Source: Actinocatenispora thailandica (lineage in GTDB: Bacteria > Actinomycetota > Actinomycetes > Mycobacteriales > Micromonosporaceae). Taken from it: a DNA stretch of 64,000 nucleotides. The stretch covers positions 3,594,198-3,658,197 of the forward strand of contig NZ_AP023355.1 in assembly GCF_016865425.1 (NCBI RefSeq), given 5' to 3'. Positions 43,614 through 53,663 of this stretch are shown here, in pieces. The position numbers and the translations under genes are program-made. Positions within the stretch are counted from its first letter, which is position 1. Each line of letters starts with the position of its first letter. The notes beneath the pieces are model-generated. The model saw only the letters and a program-made list of their open reading frames with translations. It searched no databases and was not told where the DNA came from.

Positions 43614-44804
43614 ATGACAGCGGCACTGAACGGCTACCGGGTCCTCGTCTCCGGCGGCGGCGTCGCCGGCCCCGCGCTCGCCTGGTGGCTCGCGCACTAC
43701 GGCGCCGAGGTCACCGTGGTGGAGAAGGCGGCAGCGCTGCGCGAGAGCGGCTTCGCGGTCGACTTCCGCGGCCCGACCCACCTCGGCGTGCTGGCGAAGA
43801 TGGGCGTGCTCGACGAGCTACGGGCGCTGCAGACCGGCGGCAACGCCATGTGCAGCGTGGACGGGGACGGCCGGGAGATCTTCACGCTGCCGGCCGAGTT
43901 CACCGGCGGCGAGATCGAGGTGTACCGGCGGGACCTGTCCCGGGTGTTCTACGAGCACAGCCGCGGCAGCTGCCGCTACCTGTTCGGCGACGAGATCGTC
44001 GAGCTGACCGACACGGACAGCGGGGTGCGGGTCAGCTTCGCCGGTGGCGACACCCAGCGCTACGACCTGGTCGTCGGCGCGGACGGGCTGCACTCGGCGG
44101 TGCGCCGGCTCGCGTTCGGCCCGGAGTCGCGGTTCGTGCGGCACCTCGGCTACCACATCGCCGGTTGGGAGCTGCCCAACGACATCGGCGCCGACCGCAC
44201 CTCCCGGCAGTACAACGAGCCGGGCCGGATGGCAAGCGTCGCGGCCGACCTGCGGGTCGCCGGTACCGCCGGTGCGATGGCGGTGTTCCGGTCCAGGCCG
44301 GCGAACGTCGACTGGCACGACCAGGACGCGCAGAAGGAATTCGTCACCGCGGCACTGTCCGGGATGGGCTGGCACGTGCCGCGACTGCTGGCCGGGCTCG
44401 CCGACGCCGACGAACTGTACTTCGACGAGATCGCGCGGGTGCACGCCGCGCGCTGGACCGCCGGCCGGGTGGCGCTGCTCGGCGACGCCGCGTGGGGCGT
44501 CACCCTCGGCGGGATGGGCGTCGGCACCGGCGTGGTCGGCGGGTACGTGCTGGCCGGCGAGCTGGCGGCGACGGGCGGCGCGCACCAGCCGGCACTCGCC
44601 GCGTACGAGCGGCGGATGCGGCGGTTCGCCGGTCGCTGGCAGCGCGGCGCCCACCCGGGCCGGTTCCTCGCCCCGGCCACCGGGTACGGGCTGACGCTGC
44701 GCAACGGCATGTTCGCCAACCGGTTGGTGCGCCGGATGATGCTGTCCGGCACCTCCTCGCTCGCCACCGACGCCGGCCTGCCCGACTACCAGGCCGCGGC
44801 CTGA
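43614..44804 (+). CDS. FAD-dependent monooxygenase (PHBH/TetX-like)
   Basis: The 396-residue flavoprotein has the FAD motif VLVSGGGVAGPALAWWLA near residue 10, the DG motif DLVVGADGLHSAVRRLAF and the second FAD motif GRVALLGDAAWGVTLGGMGVG. This is the class A hydroxylase architecture used for aromatic or antibiotic oxidation. The AAGGAGCGG ribosome site supports the ATG. Divergence from a TetR regulator suggests induction by its substrate or a toxic compound. Substrate unknown. Confidence 0.9.
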   Translation: MTAALNGYRVLVSGGGVAGPALAWWLAHYGAEVTVVEKAAALRESGFAVDFRGPTHLGVLAKMGVLDELRALQTGGNAMCSVDGDGREIFTLPAEFTGGEIEVYRRDLSRVFYEHSRGSCRYLFGDEIVELTDTDSGVRVSFAGGDTQRYDLVVGADGLHSAVRRLAFGPESRFVRHLGYHIAGWELPNDIGADRTSRQYNEPGRMASVAADLRVAGTAGAMAVFRSRPANVDWHDQDAQKEFVTAALSGMGWHVPRLLAGLADADELYFDEIARVHAARWTAGRVALLGDAAWGVTLGGMGVGTGVVGGYVLAGELAATGGAHQPALAAYERRMRRFAGRWQRGAHPGRFLAPATGYGLTLRNGMFANRLVRRMMLSGTSSLATDAGLPDYQAAA

Positions 44805-44938
44805 GCACCGGGACCGCGGGGCGGCCCGCCCGCATCGGCCCGGTGCGCCGACCGTCGGTGATCGTCGGCACCCTGTCGCCCGTCGCGGTACCCGACCGGC
44901 TGGAGCATCTGGTGCTCGCGGCCGGCGAAGGTGCCGGG

Positions 44939-45805
44939 TCACTTGAAGCCGGAGGTCTTGATCGACTCGACGATGCGGCGCTGGAAGATCACGAACAGCC
45001 CCAGCGTCGGCAGCGCCGAGATCGTCGACGCGGCCAGGCTGAAGTTCCAGTCCGCGGCGTGCTGCTGCTGGAACGCGGCGATCCCCACCTGCACCAGGGA
45101 CAGGTCGGTGCTGGTGGTGACCACCATCGGCCACAGGAACGCGTTCCAGTTGGCCAGGAAGAACAGCACCGCGAGGGCGGCGAACACCGGCCGGGACAGC
45201 GGCAGGATGACCTTCCAGTACACCCGCCAGTAGCCGCAGCCGTCGACGATCGCCGCCTCCTCCAACTCCTTGGGCAGCGACAGGTAGAACTGCCGGAGCA
45301 GGAAGATGCCGAACGCGTTGAAGATCGACGGGATGATGATCCCCGCGTAGCTGTCCAGGATCCCCAGCGTGTGCACGATCAGGAACAGCGGCACCAGGAT
45401 CACCGGGAACGTGATCAGCAGGGTGGAGAAGATCAGCACGAACACGGTGTCGCGGCCGGGGAACCGCAGCCGGGCCAGCGCGTACGCGGCCATCGAGTGG
45501 AAGAACAGCGCCACCACGGTGACCACCACGGCCACGATCAGGCTGTTGAGCAGGTAGCGCGGGAACGGCACCTGGGTCAGCACGTACGAGAAGTTGTGCA
45601 GCGTCGGGTGCGCCGGCAGCAGCGACGGCGAGAACACGTCGTCGGGGGTGCGGAACGCGCCGGACACCATCCACAGCAGCGGGAACACCGCCGCCACCGC
45701 GAGCACCAGCGCGACGGCGAACCGTACCCAGCCGCTCCTGGCGGTCCGGGCGCGGGCCGGTCGGCGTGCCGCCCCGGCGGCGGGCGCCGGGTCAGTCGCG
45801 GGCAT
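44939..45805 (-). CDS. ABC sugar importer permease (MalG-type), GH172 cluster
   Basis: The 288-residue protein has an Ala/Arg-rich N-terminal tail, six transmembrane helices and the EAA loop LEEAAIVDGCGYWRVYWKVILPLSRPV. It overlaps the end of the partner permease by 14 bases. It ends the cluster that begins with the GH172 gene. No ATPase is encoded nearby. Confidence 0.92.
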   Translation of the reverse strand: MPATDPAPAAGAARRPARARTARSGWVRFAVALVLAVAAVFPLLWMVSGAFRTPDDVFSPSLLPAHPTLHNFSYVLTQVPFPRYLLNSLIVAVVVTVVALFFHSMAAYALARLRFPGRDTVFVLIFSTLLITFPVILVPLFLIVHTLGILDSYAGIIIPSIFNAFGIFLLRQFYLSLPKELEEAAIVDGCGYWRVYWKVILPLSRPVFAALAVLFFLANWNAFLWPMVVTTSTDLSLVQVGIAAFQQQHAADWNFSLAASTISALPTLGLFVIFQRRIVESIKTSGFK

Positions 45806-46679
45806 CGTTGAACCGCCCTCCCCGGGTCAGCGCGAACAGGCCGACCGACCACGCCAGCAGGATCGCCACGATGAACGCGCCGATCGCCGAGGCGTAGCCG
45901 TACTCCCCGTAGACGAACGCCTGCTCGTAGATGTAGTAGATGATCAGTGAGGTGGAGTTCGCCGGGCCACCGGAGGTCATCACGTAGATCAGGTCGATGC
46001 CGCCGGTGAGCATCGAGACGGTCGAGGTGAGCAGGATGAAGAAGCTGGTCGGCTTCAGCAGCGGCCAGGTGATGTGCCGGAACTGCTGCCACAGGCTCGC
46101 CCCGTCGATCGTGGCGACCTCGTAGTACTCGCGTGGGATGTCCTGCAGGCCGGCCAGGAAGATCAGCATGTAGTAGCCCATCGCGAACCAGATGGTGACC
46201 GCGACGACCATCCACAACGCGAGGTGCGGGCTGCCCAGCCAGCTCGGCGAGCTGATCCGAAAGAAGCCCAGCACCCGGACCGCGAAGCCGGTCTGGTCGG
46301 TGAGCATGAACTTCCAGATCAGCCCGATCACCACCAGGCTGATCACGTTCGGCGCGAAGAACGCTCCGCGGAACAGCCCGACCAGCGGGAACTTCTGCCG
46401 GATCAGCAGCGCCAGCGCCAGGCTGACCACGAACAGCCCGGGGATGAGCACCACCAGGTAGAGCAGCGTGGTCTGCAGGCTGCCGAGGAACAGCGGGTCG
46501 GCGAACATCCGCCGGTAGTTGTCCAGCCCGATGAACGTGTAGCCGCCGAACCCGTCGACCTGGAAGAAGCCGAGCACGATGCACACGACCATCGGCACAC
46601 CGACGAACAGCGCGAGGCCCAGCACGTCCGGCGCGAGGAACAGCCCGGCCGCGAGGCGTTCCCGGCTGCGGCGCGACAA
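45792..46679 (-). CDS. ABC sugar importer permease (MalF-type), GH172 cluster
   Basis: The 295-residue protein has six transmembrane helices, the GLDNYRRMFADPLFLGSLQTT periplasmic region and the EAA loop YYEVATIDGASLWQQFRHITWPLLKP. It is the MalF-like half of the importer and lies 61 bases after the binding-protein gene on the same strand. Confidence 0.92.
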   Translation of the reverse strand: MSRRSRERLAAGLFLAPDVLGLALFVGVPMVVCIVLGFFQVDGFGGYTFIGLDNYRRMFADPLFLGSLQTTLLYLVVLIPGLFVVSLALALLIRQKFPLVGLFRGAFFAPNVISLVVIGLIWKFMLTDQTGFAVRVLGFFRISSPSWLGSPHLALWMVVAVTIWFAMGYYMLIFLAGLQDIPREYYEVATIDGASLWQQFRHITWPLLKPTSFFILLTSTVSMLTGGIDLIYVMTSGGPANSTSLIIYYIYEQAFVYGEYGYASAIGAFIVAILLAWSVGLFALTRGGRFNDARD

Positions 46680-46740
46680 CCGGGGGTCGTGCGGGTCGTC
46701 GGCGCCTCGCGCGCCGAGCGTTTCCCCACCGCGAGATCGG

Positions 46741-48062
46741 TCACAGGATCTGCACCCCCCGGTAGCTGGTGAGGTAGGCGTCGATGGTGTCGCTGGCGAG
46801 CCTGGCCTGCGTGGCCGGATCGGCGCCGGCGAACTCGCACTGCTGGATCGCGTCCGAGATCGCCTTGTACACCACGGGCGGGTAGCGCGGTTCGCCCCGG
46901 CCGGTCGGGAAGATCTCGTCGGCGAACTTCCTCATCACCGGATGGTCGTACCCGCCGGACCTGCGCCCGGCCGCGAGCGCCGAGGCGCGCGGGGCGATGT
47001 CGCTCTTGGCCACCGTGCACCAGTCGACGACCCGCTGGATCGAGTCCCGCTCCATCGAACCGAGCGCCCAGACGCAGAACTTCGCCGCCGTCTCCGGATC
47101 CTTGCCGCGCGCGTTCGCCACGAAGGCCCAGCCACCCAGCGCGGTCCGGGCGGTGCCGCCGGCCGGCCTCGGCAGCGGGATCACGCCGTACCGGTACTTC
47201 GGCTTGCGGTACTTGAACGCCGACACCGTCCAGATGCCGCTGAGCGACATCGTGGCGTACCCGCCGCCGAGGCCGGCGACCGCGTCGCTGTCGGGTACCG
47301 GGGAGGTGCGCGGGCGATACCGGTCTGGATGCAGTCCTGCCACAGCTTCAGCGCGGCCCGGGCGCCGGACGAGTCGAAGCCGGAGTGGCCGTGAGTGACC
47401 GCGTCCGCGCCGGTCTGCCACAGGAACGGGTACCAGGTGAAGTTCTGGTAGTAGCCCTGCTGGTTGGGCAGCATGATCGGTGGCGCCTTGCGGGTCTTGA
47501 GCTTGTCGCCGAAGTCCAGCAGCTGGTCCCAGGTGCGCGGCAGGTCGGACTCGGCCAGGTGCGCGGACTCCATCGCCGGCTCGGAGTAGAACATCGCGAG
47601 CGGCTCGATCTCCATCGGCAGCCCGTACACCTTGCCGTCGGCGGTGCGGGTGGCCATGTTCGGCGCGAAGAAGTCCTTGACCGCCGCCGGCTCCATGTAC
47701 GGGGTCAGCTCGGCGAGCACGCCGCCGTTGTAGTAGCGGGCGAAGTCGCCCGGCGAGAGCAGGAAGATGTCCGGCCCCTCCCCCGCGGCGAACGCGGTGG
47801 CGAGCTTCGGGTTGCCGAGCACCGTGACGTACTCCAGCCGGATCTTCGTCTCGTGCTGCGCGTTCCAGTCATTCACCATCCTGGTGAACCACTGGCTCTG
47901 CTTCACCACGTCCGGCGAGCCGCCGACCGGGGTGGGTGCGTAGAACTGCCAGAAGACCAGTTCCTTGCGGCCGGAGGCGGACGACCCGCAGCCGGACAGC
48001 AGAGCCGGCGCGGCGAGCGCACCGGCGCCCGCGCCGAACAGCGACCGGCGGCTGACGCCCAT
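46741..48062 (-). pseudogene. ABC solute-binding protein of the GH172 cluster, frameshifted
   Basis: The start (ATG 48062) encodes a twin-arginine-like lipoprotein signal (MGVSRRSLFGAGAGALAAPA, then LLSGC). The first 250 residues form a normal family 1 binding protein (LVFWQFYAPTPVGGSPDVVK; GEGPDIFLLSPGDFARYYNGG; PMEIEPLAMFYSEPAM). After LWQDCIQTGIARA the frame turns to nonsense; the neighbouring phase continues with TSPVPDSDAVAGLGGGYATM and runs to a stop at 46741. One base is missing near 47306-47312 (GGTGCGCGGG). Either the importer has lost its receptor or this is an assembly error; an intact protein would have about 440 residues. Confidence 0.82.
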
Positions 48063-48064
48063 GG

Positions 48065-49132
<1,068 letters not shown>

Positions 49133-49154
49133 GATGTCCTCCGCGCCCGCCACG

Positions 49155-49233
49155 GCGGTCCGCTGATGTCCTCGGCGTCCCGCTGGCGCGGTCCGCTGAT
49201 CTACCCGGCGTCCCGCTGGCGCGGTCCGTCCTG
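49155..49233. repeat. 33-bp tandem repeat upstream of GH172 gene
   Basis: Units beginning GCGGTCCGCTGAT start at 49155 and 49188, with a partial third at 49221; each carries CGGCGTCCCGCTGGC. The repeats lie in the leader between the LacI operator and the GH172 ribosome site. Confidence 0.7.
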
Positions 49234-49238
49234 TCGCA

Positions 49239-49252
49239 AGAAACCGATTTCT
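49239..49252. promoter_or_regulatory. LacI-type operator between GH172 cluster and its regulator
   Basis: AGAAACCGATTTCT is an almost perfect palindrome centred on CG (AGAAA/TTTCT arms), the usual form of LacI-family operators. It is the only AT-rich element in the divergent spacer between the GH172 gene (minus) and the LacI gene (plus). Confidence 0.75.
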
Positions 49253-49359
49253 CGTAAGGTAGGGCGAGGCCCCCCGGCAGTCAAGGGCCGGCGCCGCCCC
49301 ATCGACGCCGGGGCCGCCGTCCTGGGGCGTGCGGCGCCCCGGCACACGATGGGAGGACG

Positions 49360-50364
49360 ATGGTGGCCATGCCGACCATCTACGACGTGGCCCGCCAAGC
49401 CGGCGTCTCGCCGGCGACCGTGTCCCGGGTGCTGAACGGAAGATCCACAGTGGACGCCGGGCTGCGGGACCGGGTCAACGCGGCCGCGCAGCGGCTCGGC
49501 TACCGGCCCAACTCGCTGGCCCGCAACCTGCGCCGCGCCACCACCAACCTGTGGGCGGTGGTCATCTCCGACATCAACAACCCGTTCTTCACCGCGCTGG
49601 TGCGCGGCGTCGAGGATGTCGGCCAGGGGCTCGGCTACTCGGTCGTGCTGTGCAACTCCGACGAGAACCCGGACAAGGAGGCCGACTACCTGCGCGCGCT
49701 GCTCGCCGACCAGATCTCCGGCTTCATCGTCTCGCCGACCAGCCGCACCGAGAACCTCGCCGCGCTGCACGCGGCGGGCCGCGCCGTCGTGGCGATCGAC
49801 CGGCGACCCCGCGGCCTCGCCGTCGACACCGTCCTGGTGGACAACGAACACGGTGCCCGACAAGCCACCACACACCTGGTCGAGCAGGGTTTCCGACGCA
49901 TCGCGTGCATCACCGGCCCGGCCCGGCTGAGTACCGCCAGCCGGCGGTTGCGCGGCTACCGGGCGGCGCTGCGGGCGGCCGGCATCGAACCGGACCCTTC
50001 GCTTTCGCGGCACGCCGACTTCCGCCAGCACGGCGGGTACGCGGCGATGGCCAGCCTGCTCGCCACCCGGCCGGCACCGGACGCGGTCTTCGTGACCAAC
50101 AACCTGATGACCGTCGGTGCCCTGGAGTGCCTGGCGGACAACGACATCCGCATCCCGCAGCAGGTCGGCGTCGTCGGCTTCGACGACGTACCGTGGGCCA
50201 CCTTCATCCGGCCCCCGCTGTCCACCGTCACCCAGCCGACGTACGAGCTCGGGCGCACCGCCGCGACCCTGCTCAAGGCGCGCATCGACGACCCGGACCG
50301 GCCGCCGGAGACCGCCACCCTGCACACCACCCTGCACGCCCGGGCCAGCTCACGGCGGCCCTGA
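49360..50364 (+). CDS. LacI-family repressor of the GH172/ABC cluster
   Basis: The 334-residue protein has the LacI DNA-binding domain at residues 4-58 (MPTIYDVARQAGVSPATVSR, VLNGRSTVDAGLRDRV) with hinge helix RPNSLARNLRR, then the effector domain (VVISDINNPFFTALVRGVED; FVTNNLMTVGALECL; VVGFDDVPWATFIRPPLSTV). It is divergent from the GH172-ABC genes and an ideal operator lies between them. GGGAGG supports the ATG at 49360. Effector likely the furanoside taken up by the cluster. Confidence 0.93.
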   Translation: MVAMPTIYDVARQAGVSPATVSRVLNGRSTVDAGLRDRVNAAAQRLGYRPNSLARNLRRATTNLWAVVISDINNPFFTALVRGVEDVGQGLGYSVVLCNSDENPDKEADYLRALLADQISGFIVSPTSRTENLAALHAAGRAVVAIDRRPRGLAVDTVLVDNEHGARQATTHLVEQGFRRIACITGPARLSTASRRLRGYRAALRAAGIEPDPSLSRHADFRQHGGYAAMASLLATRPAPDAVFVTNNLMTVGALECLADNDIRIPQQVGVVGFDDVPWATFIRPPLSTVTQPTYELGRTAATLLKARIDDPDRPPETATLHTTLHARASSRRP

Positions 50365-50415
50365 CGGTGCGCCGCGCACCCCGGTCGGCCCACCTGTCGT
50401 AGCCTGCCCACGGGG

Positions 50416-51141
50416 GTGGATGCGATGGTCGAGGTGCCGGGGCACCAGGAGCCGCACGACACCGGTTCGCTCGGACAGCGGTTGAACTGGCTGCGTGCCG
50501 GCGTGCTCGGCGCCAACGACGGGATCGTCTCGACGGCCGGGCTGGTGGTCGGTGTCGCCTCGGCGACCGCCGCCCGCGGCCCGATCCTCACCGCCGGGCT
50601 GGCCGGCCTCGCCGCCGGCGCGGTCTCGATGGCACTCGGCGAGTACGTGTCGGTGTCCAGCCAGCGCGACACCGAACGGGCCCTGCTCCGGCAGGAGCGC
50701 CGCGAGCTGCGCGAGGACGCCGACGCCGAGCTCGCCGAGCTGACCGCGATCTACCAGGCGAAGGGGCTGCGGCCGGAGACCGCCCAGCAGGTCGCGAAGG
50801 AGCTGACCGAGCACGACGCGTTCGCCGCGCACGCCGAGGCGGAACTGGGCATCGACCCGGAGGCGCTGACCAACCCGTGGCACGCGGCGATCGCCTCGGC
50901 GATCTCGTTCACCGTCGGCGCGTTGCTGCCGCTCGCCGCGATCCTGCTGCCCCCGCACGGGCTGCGCACCCCGATCACGTTCGCCGTGGTGCTGGTGGCG
51001 CTCGCCATCACCGGTACCGTCGCGGCGAAACTCGGCAGCGCCCCCGCAGGCCGGGCCGCGGTCCGGGTCGTCGTCGGCGGCGCGATCGCAATGCTGGTCA
51101 CCTTCGGCATCGGCCACGCGTTCGGTACCACCGCGGCCTGA
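50416..51141 (+). CDS. VIT1/CCC1-family transporter
   Basis: The 241-residue membrane protein has the VIT family start LNWLRAGVLGANDGIVSTAG, membrane helices with VSMALGEYVSVSSQRDTERA, a charged cytoplasmic helical segment with Glu residues (metal-binding domain, about 95-150), and three C-terminal helices. Family members export or sequester Fe(II)/Mn(II). The start may be GTG 50416 or ATG 50425. Confidence 0.92.
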   Translation: MDAMVEVPGHQEPHDTGSLGQRLNWLRAGVLGANDGIVSTAGLVVGVASATAARGPILTAGLAGLAAGAVSMALGEYVSVSSQRDTERALLRQERRELREDADAELAELTAIYQAKGLRPETAQQVAKELTEHDAFAAHAEAELGIDPEALTNPWHAAIASAISFTVGALLPLAAILLPPHGLRTPITFAVVLVALAITGTVAAKLGSAPAGRAAVRVVVGGAIAMLVTFGIGHAFGTTAA

Positions 51142-51224
51142 TCGGGTCGCTACCGGTGGGCCCGGCCGCCGGTACCGGTGACCACCCGCGCCGGGCAGCC
51201 ACGGCCGGCGCGCGACCGCTGTTG

Positions 51225-52217
51225 TCAGCGGCCACGGAAGGCGGCGCGGTAGGCCGACGGTGAGGTGTGCAACGCGGTCGCGAGGTGGGCGCGCAGCGAC
51301 GCCGCGGTACCGAAGCCGGCCTGCGCGGCGACCCGGTCGACCGGCACGTCGGTGCCCTCCAGCAACTCGCGGGCCCGTTCCAGCCGGCGCTGCAGCAGCC
51401 ACTCCCCCGGCGCGACACCGACCTCGGCACGGAACCGCCGGGTGAAGGTGCGCACGCTCATCGAGCCGCGCCGCGCCAGCTCGGCGAGCGGCAGCGGGCG
51501 ATCCAGGTGGGCCAGCGCCCACTCGCGGACCGCCGCGGTCGTCGCGGCGGTCGCCGCCGGCACCGGCTGCCGGATGTACTGCGCCTGGCCTCCCTCGCGG
51601 TGCGGCGCGACCACGGTGTCCCGAGCGATCTCGTTGGCGACCGCGGCACCGTGGTCGCGCCGGACCAGGTGCAGGCACAGGTCGATGCCGGCCGCCTCGC
51701 CGGCCGAGGTGAGCACCTCGCCCTCGTCCACGTACAGCACGTCGGGGTCCAGCCGCACGGCGGGAAACAGCGTGCGGAACAGCGGCGCGGACCGCCAGTG
51801 GGTGGTTGCCCGGCGCCCGTCCAGCAGGCCGGCCGCGGCCAGCACGAACGCACCGGTACAGATCGACGCGATCCGGCTGCCCGCCCGCCGCTGCGCGAGC
51901 GTCGCGGCGAGCCGCGCGTCCAGCCGGCCGGTCTCGTCGGTGGCACCCGGCGCGTGCGCGGCCGGGACCAGCACCGTGTCGGCGGTACCCACGGTGTCCG
52001 GCCCCCGCTCGACCACGATCGGGAAGTCGGCGTCGGTACGCACCGGGCCGGGCACCGGCGTGCAGGTCAGCACGCGGTAGAGCGGGTCGCCGGTGGCCGA
52101 CCGGGCTCGCCCGAGCACCTGATGCACCAGACCGAGTTCCAACGGCACCACACCGTCCCGGACCAGCACGGCCACCCGGTGCGGCCGGCGGCCGGGCGGC
52201 GGTGGGGTGGCAGGCAT
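51225..52217 (-). CDS. GlxA-type AraC-family regulator with DJ-1/PfpI domain
   Basis: The 330-residue protein has an N-terminal class I glutamine amidotransferase-like (DJ-1/PfpI) domain: VAVLVRDGVVPLELGLVHQV and the nucleophile-elbow region SICTGAFVLAAAGLLDGRRA. A C-terminal AraC DNA-binding pair of helix-turn-helices follows at about 225-325 (LAELARRGSMSVRTFTRRFR; VAPGEWLLQRRLERARELLE). ATG 52217 is preferred because AAGGATC precedes it. It is divergent from a quinone reductase gene across 99 bases. Confidence 0.9.
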   Translation of the reverse strand: MPATPPPPGRRPHRVAVLVRDGVVPLELGLVHQVLGRARSATGDPLYRVLTCTPVPGPVRTDADFPIVVERGPDTVGTADTVLVPAAHAPGATDETGRLDARLAATLAQRRAGSRIASICTGAFVLAAAGLLDGRRATTHWRSAPLFRTLFPAVRLDPDVLYVDEGEVLTSAGEAAGIDLCLHLVRRDHGAAVANEIARDTVVAPHREGGQAQYIRQPVPAATAATTAAVREWALAHLDRPLPLAELARRGSMSVRTFTRRFRAEVGVAPGEWLLQRRLERARELLEGTDVPVDRVAAQAGFGTAASLRAHLATALHTSPSAYRAAFRGR

Positions 52218-52236
52218 GGCCTGATCCTTGCACATG

Positions 52237-52279
52237 TTGGCCTTCGGGCCAATCGCGTGCCGGGCCCGGGCCCGGCACG
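52237..52279. promoter_or_regulatory. Palindromes in the glxA-like / quinone reductase spacer
   Basis: Two inverted repeats lie side by side: TTGGCC-TTCG-GGCCAA (52237-52252) and a perfect 24-base palindrome (52256-52279, half-site CGTGCCGGGCCC). Their position between divergent genes suggests operator sites or a structured leader. Confidence 0.5.
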
Positions 52280-52316
52280 GTGGAGGCGTGAACGCAACCG
52301 ATGGAGGAGGTTCGCG

Positions 52317-53144
52317 GTGAAGATCCTGTGGGTGTCGGCGCATCCGGAGCCGCGGTCGCTGACCGGCGCGCTGCGCGCCGACGGGCTGCGCACCCTCGCC
52401 GCGCTCGGCCACCTGTACCGCGAGTCGGACCTGTACGCGATGGGCTTCGACCCGGTGGTCCGACGCGATGACTACCCGGCCGAGCCGCCCGGCGCTCGGC
52501 TGGACGTGGCTGCGGCGTCGCACCGCGCGTACCGGGGTGGGACCCTGCCCGCCGAGATCCGCACCGAACAGGACAAACTACGCTGGGCGGACACCGTCGT
52601 GGTGCAGTTCCCGCTGTGGTGGTACGGCCTGCCGGCCATCCTCAAGGGCTGGTTCGACCGGGTGTTCGTCAAGGGGTTCGGCTACGGCGTGACCGATCGC
52701 GACACCGGCCGGATCCGCCGGTACGGCGACGGCACGCTCGCCGGCCGCCGCGCCCTCGCCGTGGTCACCGTCGGCGCGCACGGCCCGAGCCTGGGACCGC
52801 GCGGCATCCACGGTGACCTCACCGACACGCTGTTCGGCCTGCTGCACGGCACCTTCCACTACACCGGGATGCAGGTGCTGCCACCGCTGCTGCTCACCGG
52901 CGCGAACCGGGTGAGCGCGCAACGCTACGAGGCGATGCGCACCGAGCTGACCGACCGGTTGCACACCCTGGCCGACACCCCGCCGCTGCCGTACCGGTCG
53001 GAGCGCGGCGGCGACTACGACGCCGACCTGGTGCTGCGCGCCGACCTCGCCCCGGGCCGTACCGGCCCCGCCGTGCACAGCACCGACGGCGACGAGGAGC
53101 ACCGGGCGCCGAAGACCGCGGCTGGGACCGTACCGCTGCCGTGA
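52317..53144 (+). CDS. NAD(P)H-dependent quinone reductase (flavodoxin-like, NQO1/YwrO type)
   Basis: The 275-residue protein has the flavodoxin-like fold of the NQO1 family: KILWVSAHPEPRSLTGALRA at the N-terminus, TEQDKLRWADTVVVQFPLWW and YGLPAILKGWFDRVFVKGFGYG, which bind FMN/FAD and the quinone. These enzymes make two-electron reductions of quinones or electrophiles. The C-terminal 60 residues form an extra tail. GTG 52317 has GGAGGAGG upstream. It is divergent from the GlxA-type regulator. Confidence 0.88.
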   Translation: MKILWVSAHPEPRSLTGALRADGLRTLAALGHLYRESDLYAMGFDPVVRRDDYPAEPPGARLDVAAASHRAYRGGTLPAEIRTEQDKLRWADTVVVQFPLWWYGLPAILKGWFDRVFVKGFGYGVTDRDTGRIRRYGDGTLAGRRALAVVTVGAHGPSLGPRGIHGDLTDTLFGLLHGTFHYTGMQVLPPLLLTGANRVSAQRYEAMRTELTDRLHTLADTPPLPYRSERGGDYDADLVLRADLAPGRTGPAVHSTDGDEEHRAPKTAAGTVPLP

Positions 53145-53189
53145 CCACCGGGCGGTCCGGAGCGGGCCGGCGTGCGGGTCGGGAGCGGC

Positions 53190-53663
53190 TCAGCCGTCCG
53201 TCGACGCAACGCCGGTGTCCGCGTCGGCCCCGCTGGAGCCCGGCGCCGGTGCACCGTCGTCGCTGCGGAGCTCCATGAAACGGTCCGAATCGGCCAGCGG
53301 TCGGAAGCCGAACTGCCCGTAGAGACCGTGCGCGTCCGCGGTCGCCAGCATGACGCGCCGCAGACCCAGCGGTACCAGCGTCTCCCGGACCGCGGCCAGC
53401 AGCGCCTTGCCGACGCCCCGGCCGCGGGCGCCGGCGTCCACGAACACGTCGCAGAGCCAGGCGAACTCGACCTCGTCGGTGACCAGCCGGGCGTACCCGA
53501 CCTGCTCGCCGTCCAGGTAGGCGCCGAAGTTGAGGGACTGCTCGATGCCACGGTCCACCTTCACCCGGGACCGGCCGCGGGCCCAGTACGACTCCTTCGA
53601 GAGCCACCGGAAGATCCGCTCCCGGTCCAGTCGGCCCGGGTCGGTGCAAATCTCGACATCCAT
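53190..53663 (-). CDS. GNAT-family N-acetyltransferase
   Basis: The 157-residue protein has the acetyl-CoA signature DVFVDAGARGRGVGKALLAAV (R/Q-x-x-G-x-G/A) and the C-terminal motif LYGQFGFRPL. The opening region includes SYWARGRSRVKVDRGIEQSL, typical of a GNAT subgroup (SYWAxGR). Substrate unknown. ATG 53663 has GGAGATC upstream. It is convergent with the quinone reductase gene. Confidence 0.88.
   Translation of the reverse strand: MDVEICTDPGRLDRERIFRWLSKESYWARGRSRVKVDRGIEQSLNFGAYLDGEQVGYARLVTDEVEFAWLCDVFVDAGARGRGVGKALLAAVRETLVPLGLRRVMLATADAHGLYGQFGFRPLADSDRFMELRSDDGAPAPGSSGADADTGVASTDG

Noticed and set aside
42815-45811. 998-codon plus-strand open frame
   Set aside because: It crosses the TetR, monooxygenase and permease genes in a wrong phase; low-complexity Arg/Gly/His-rich sequence only.
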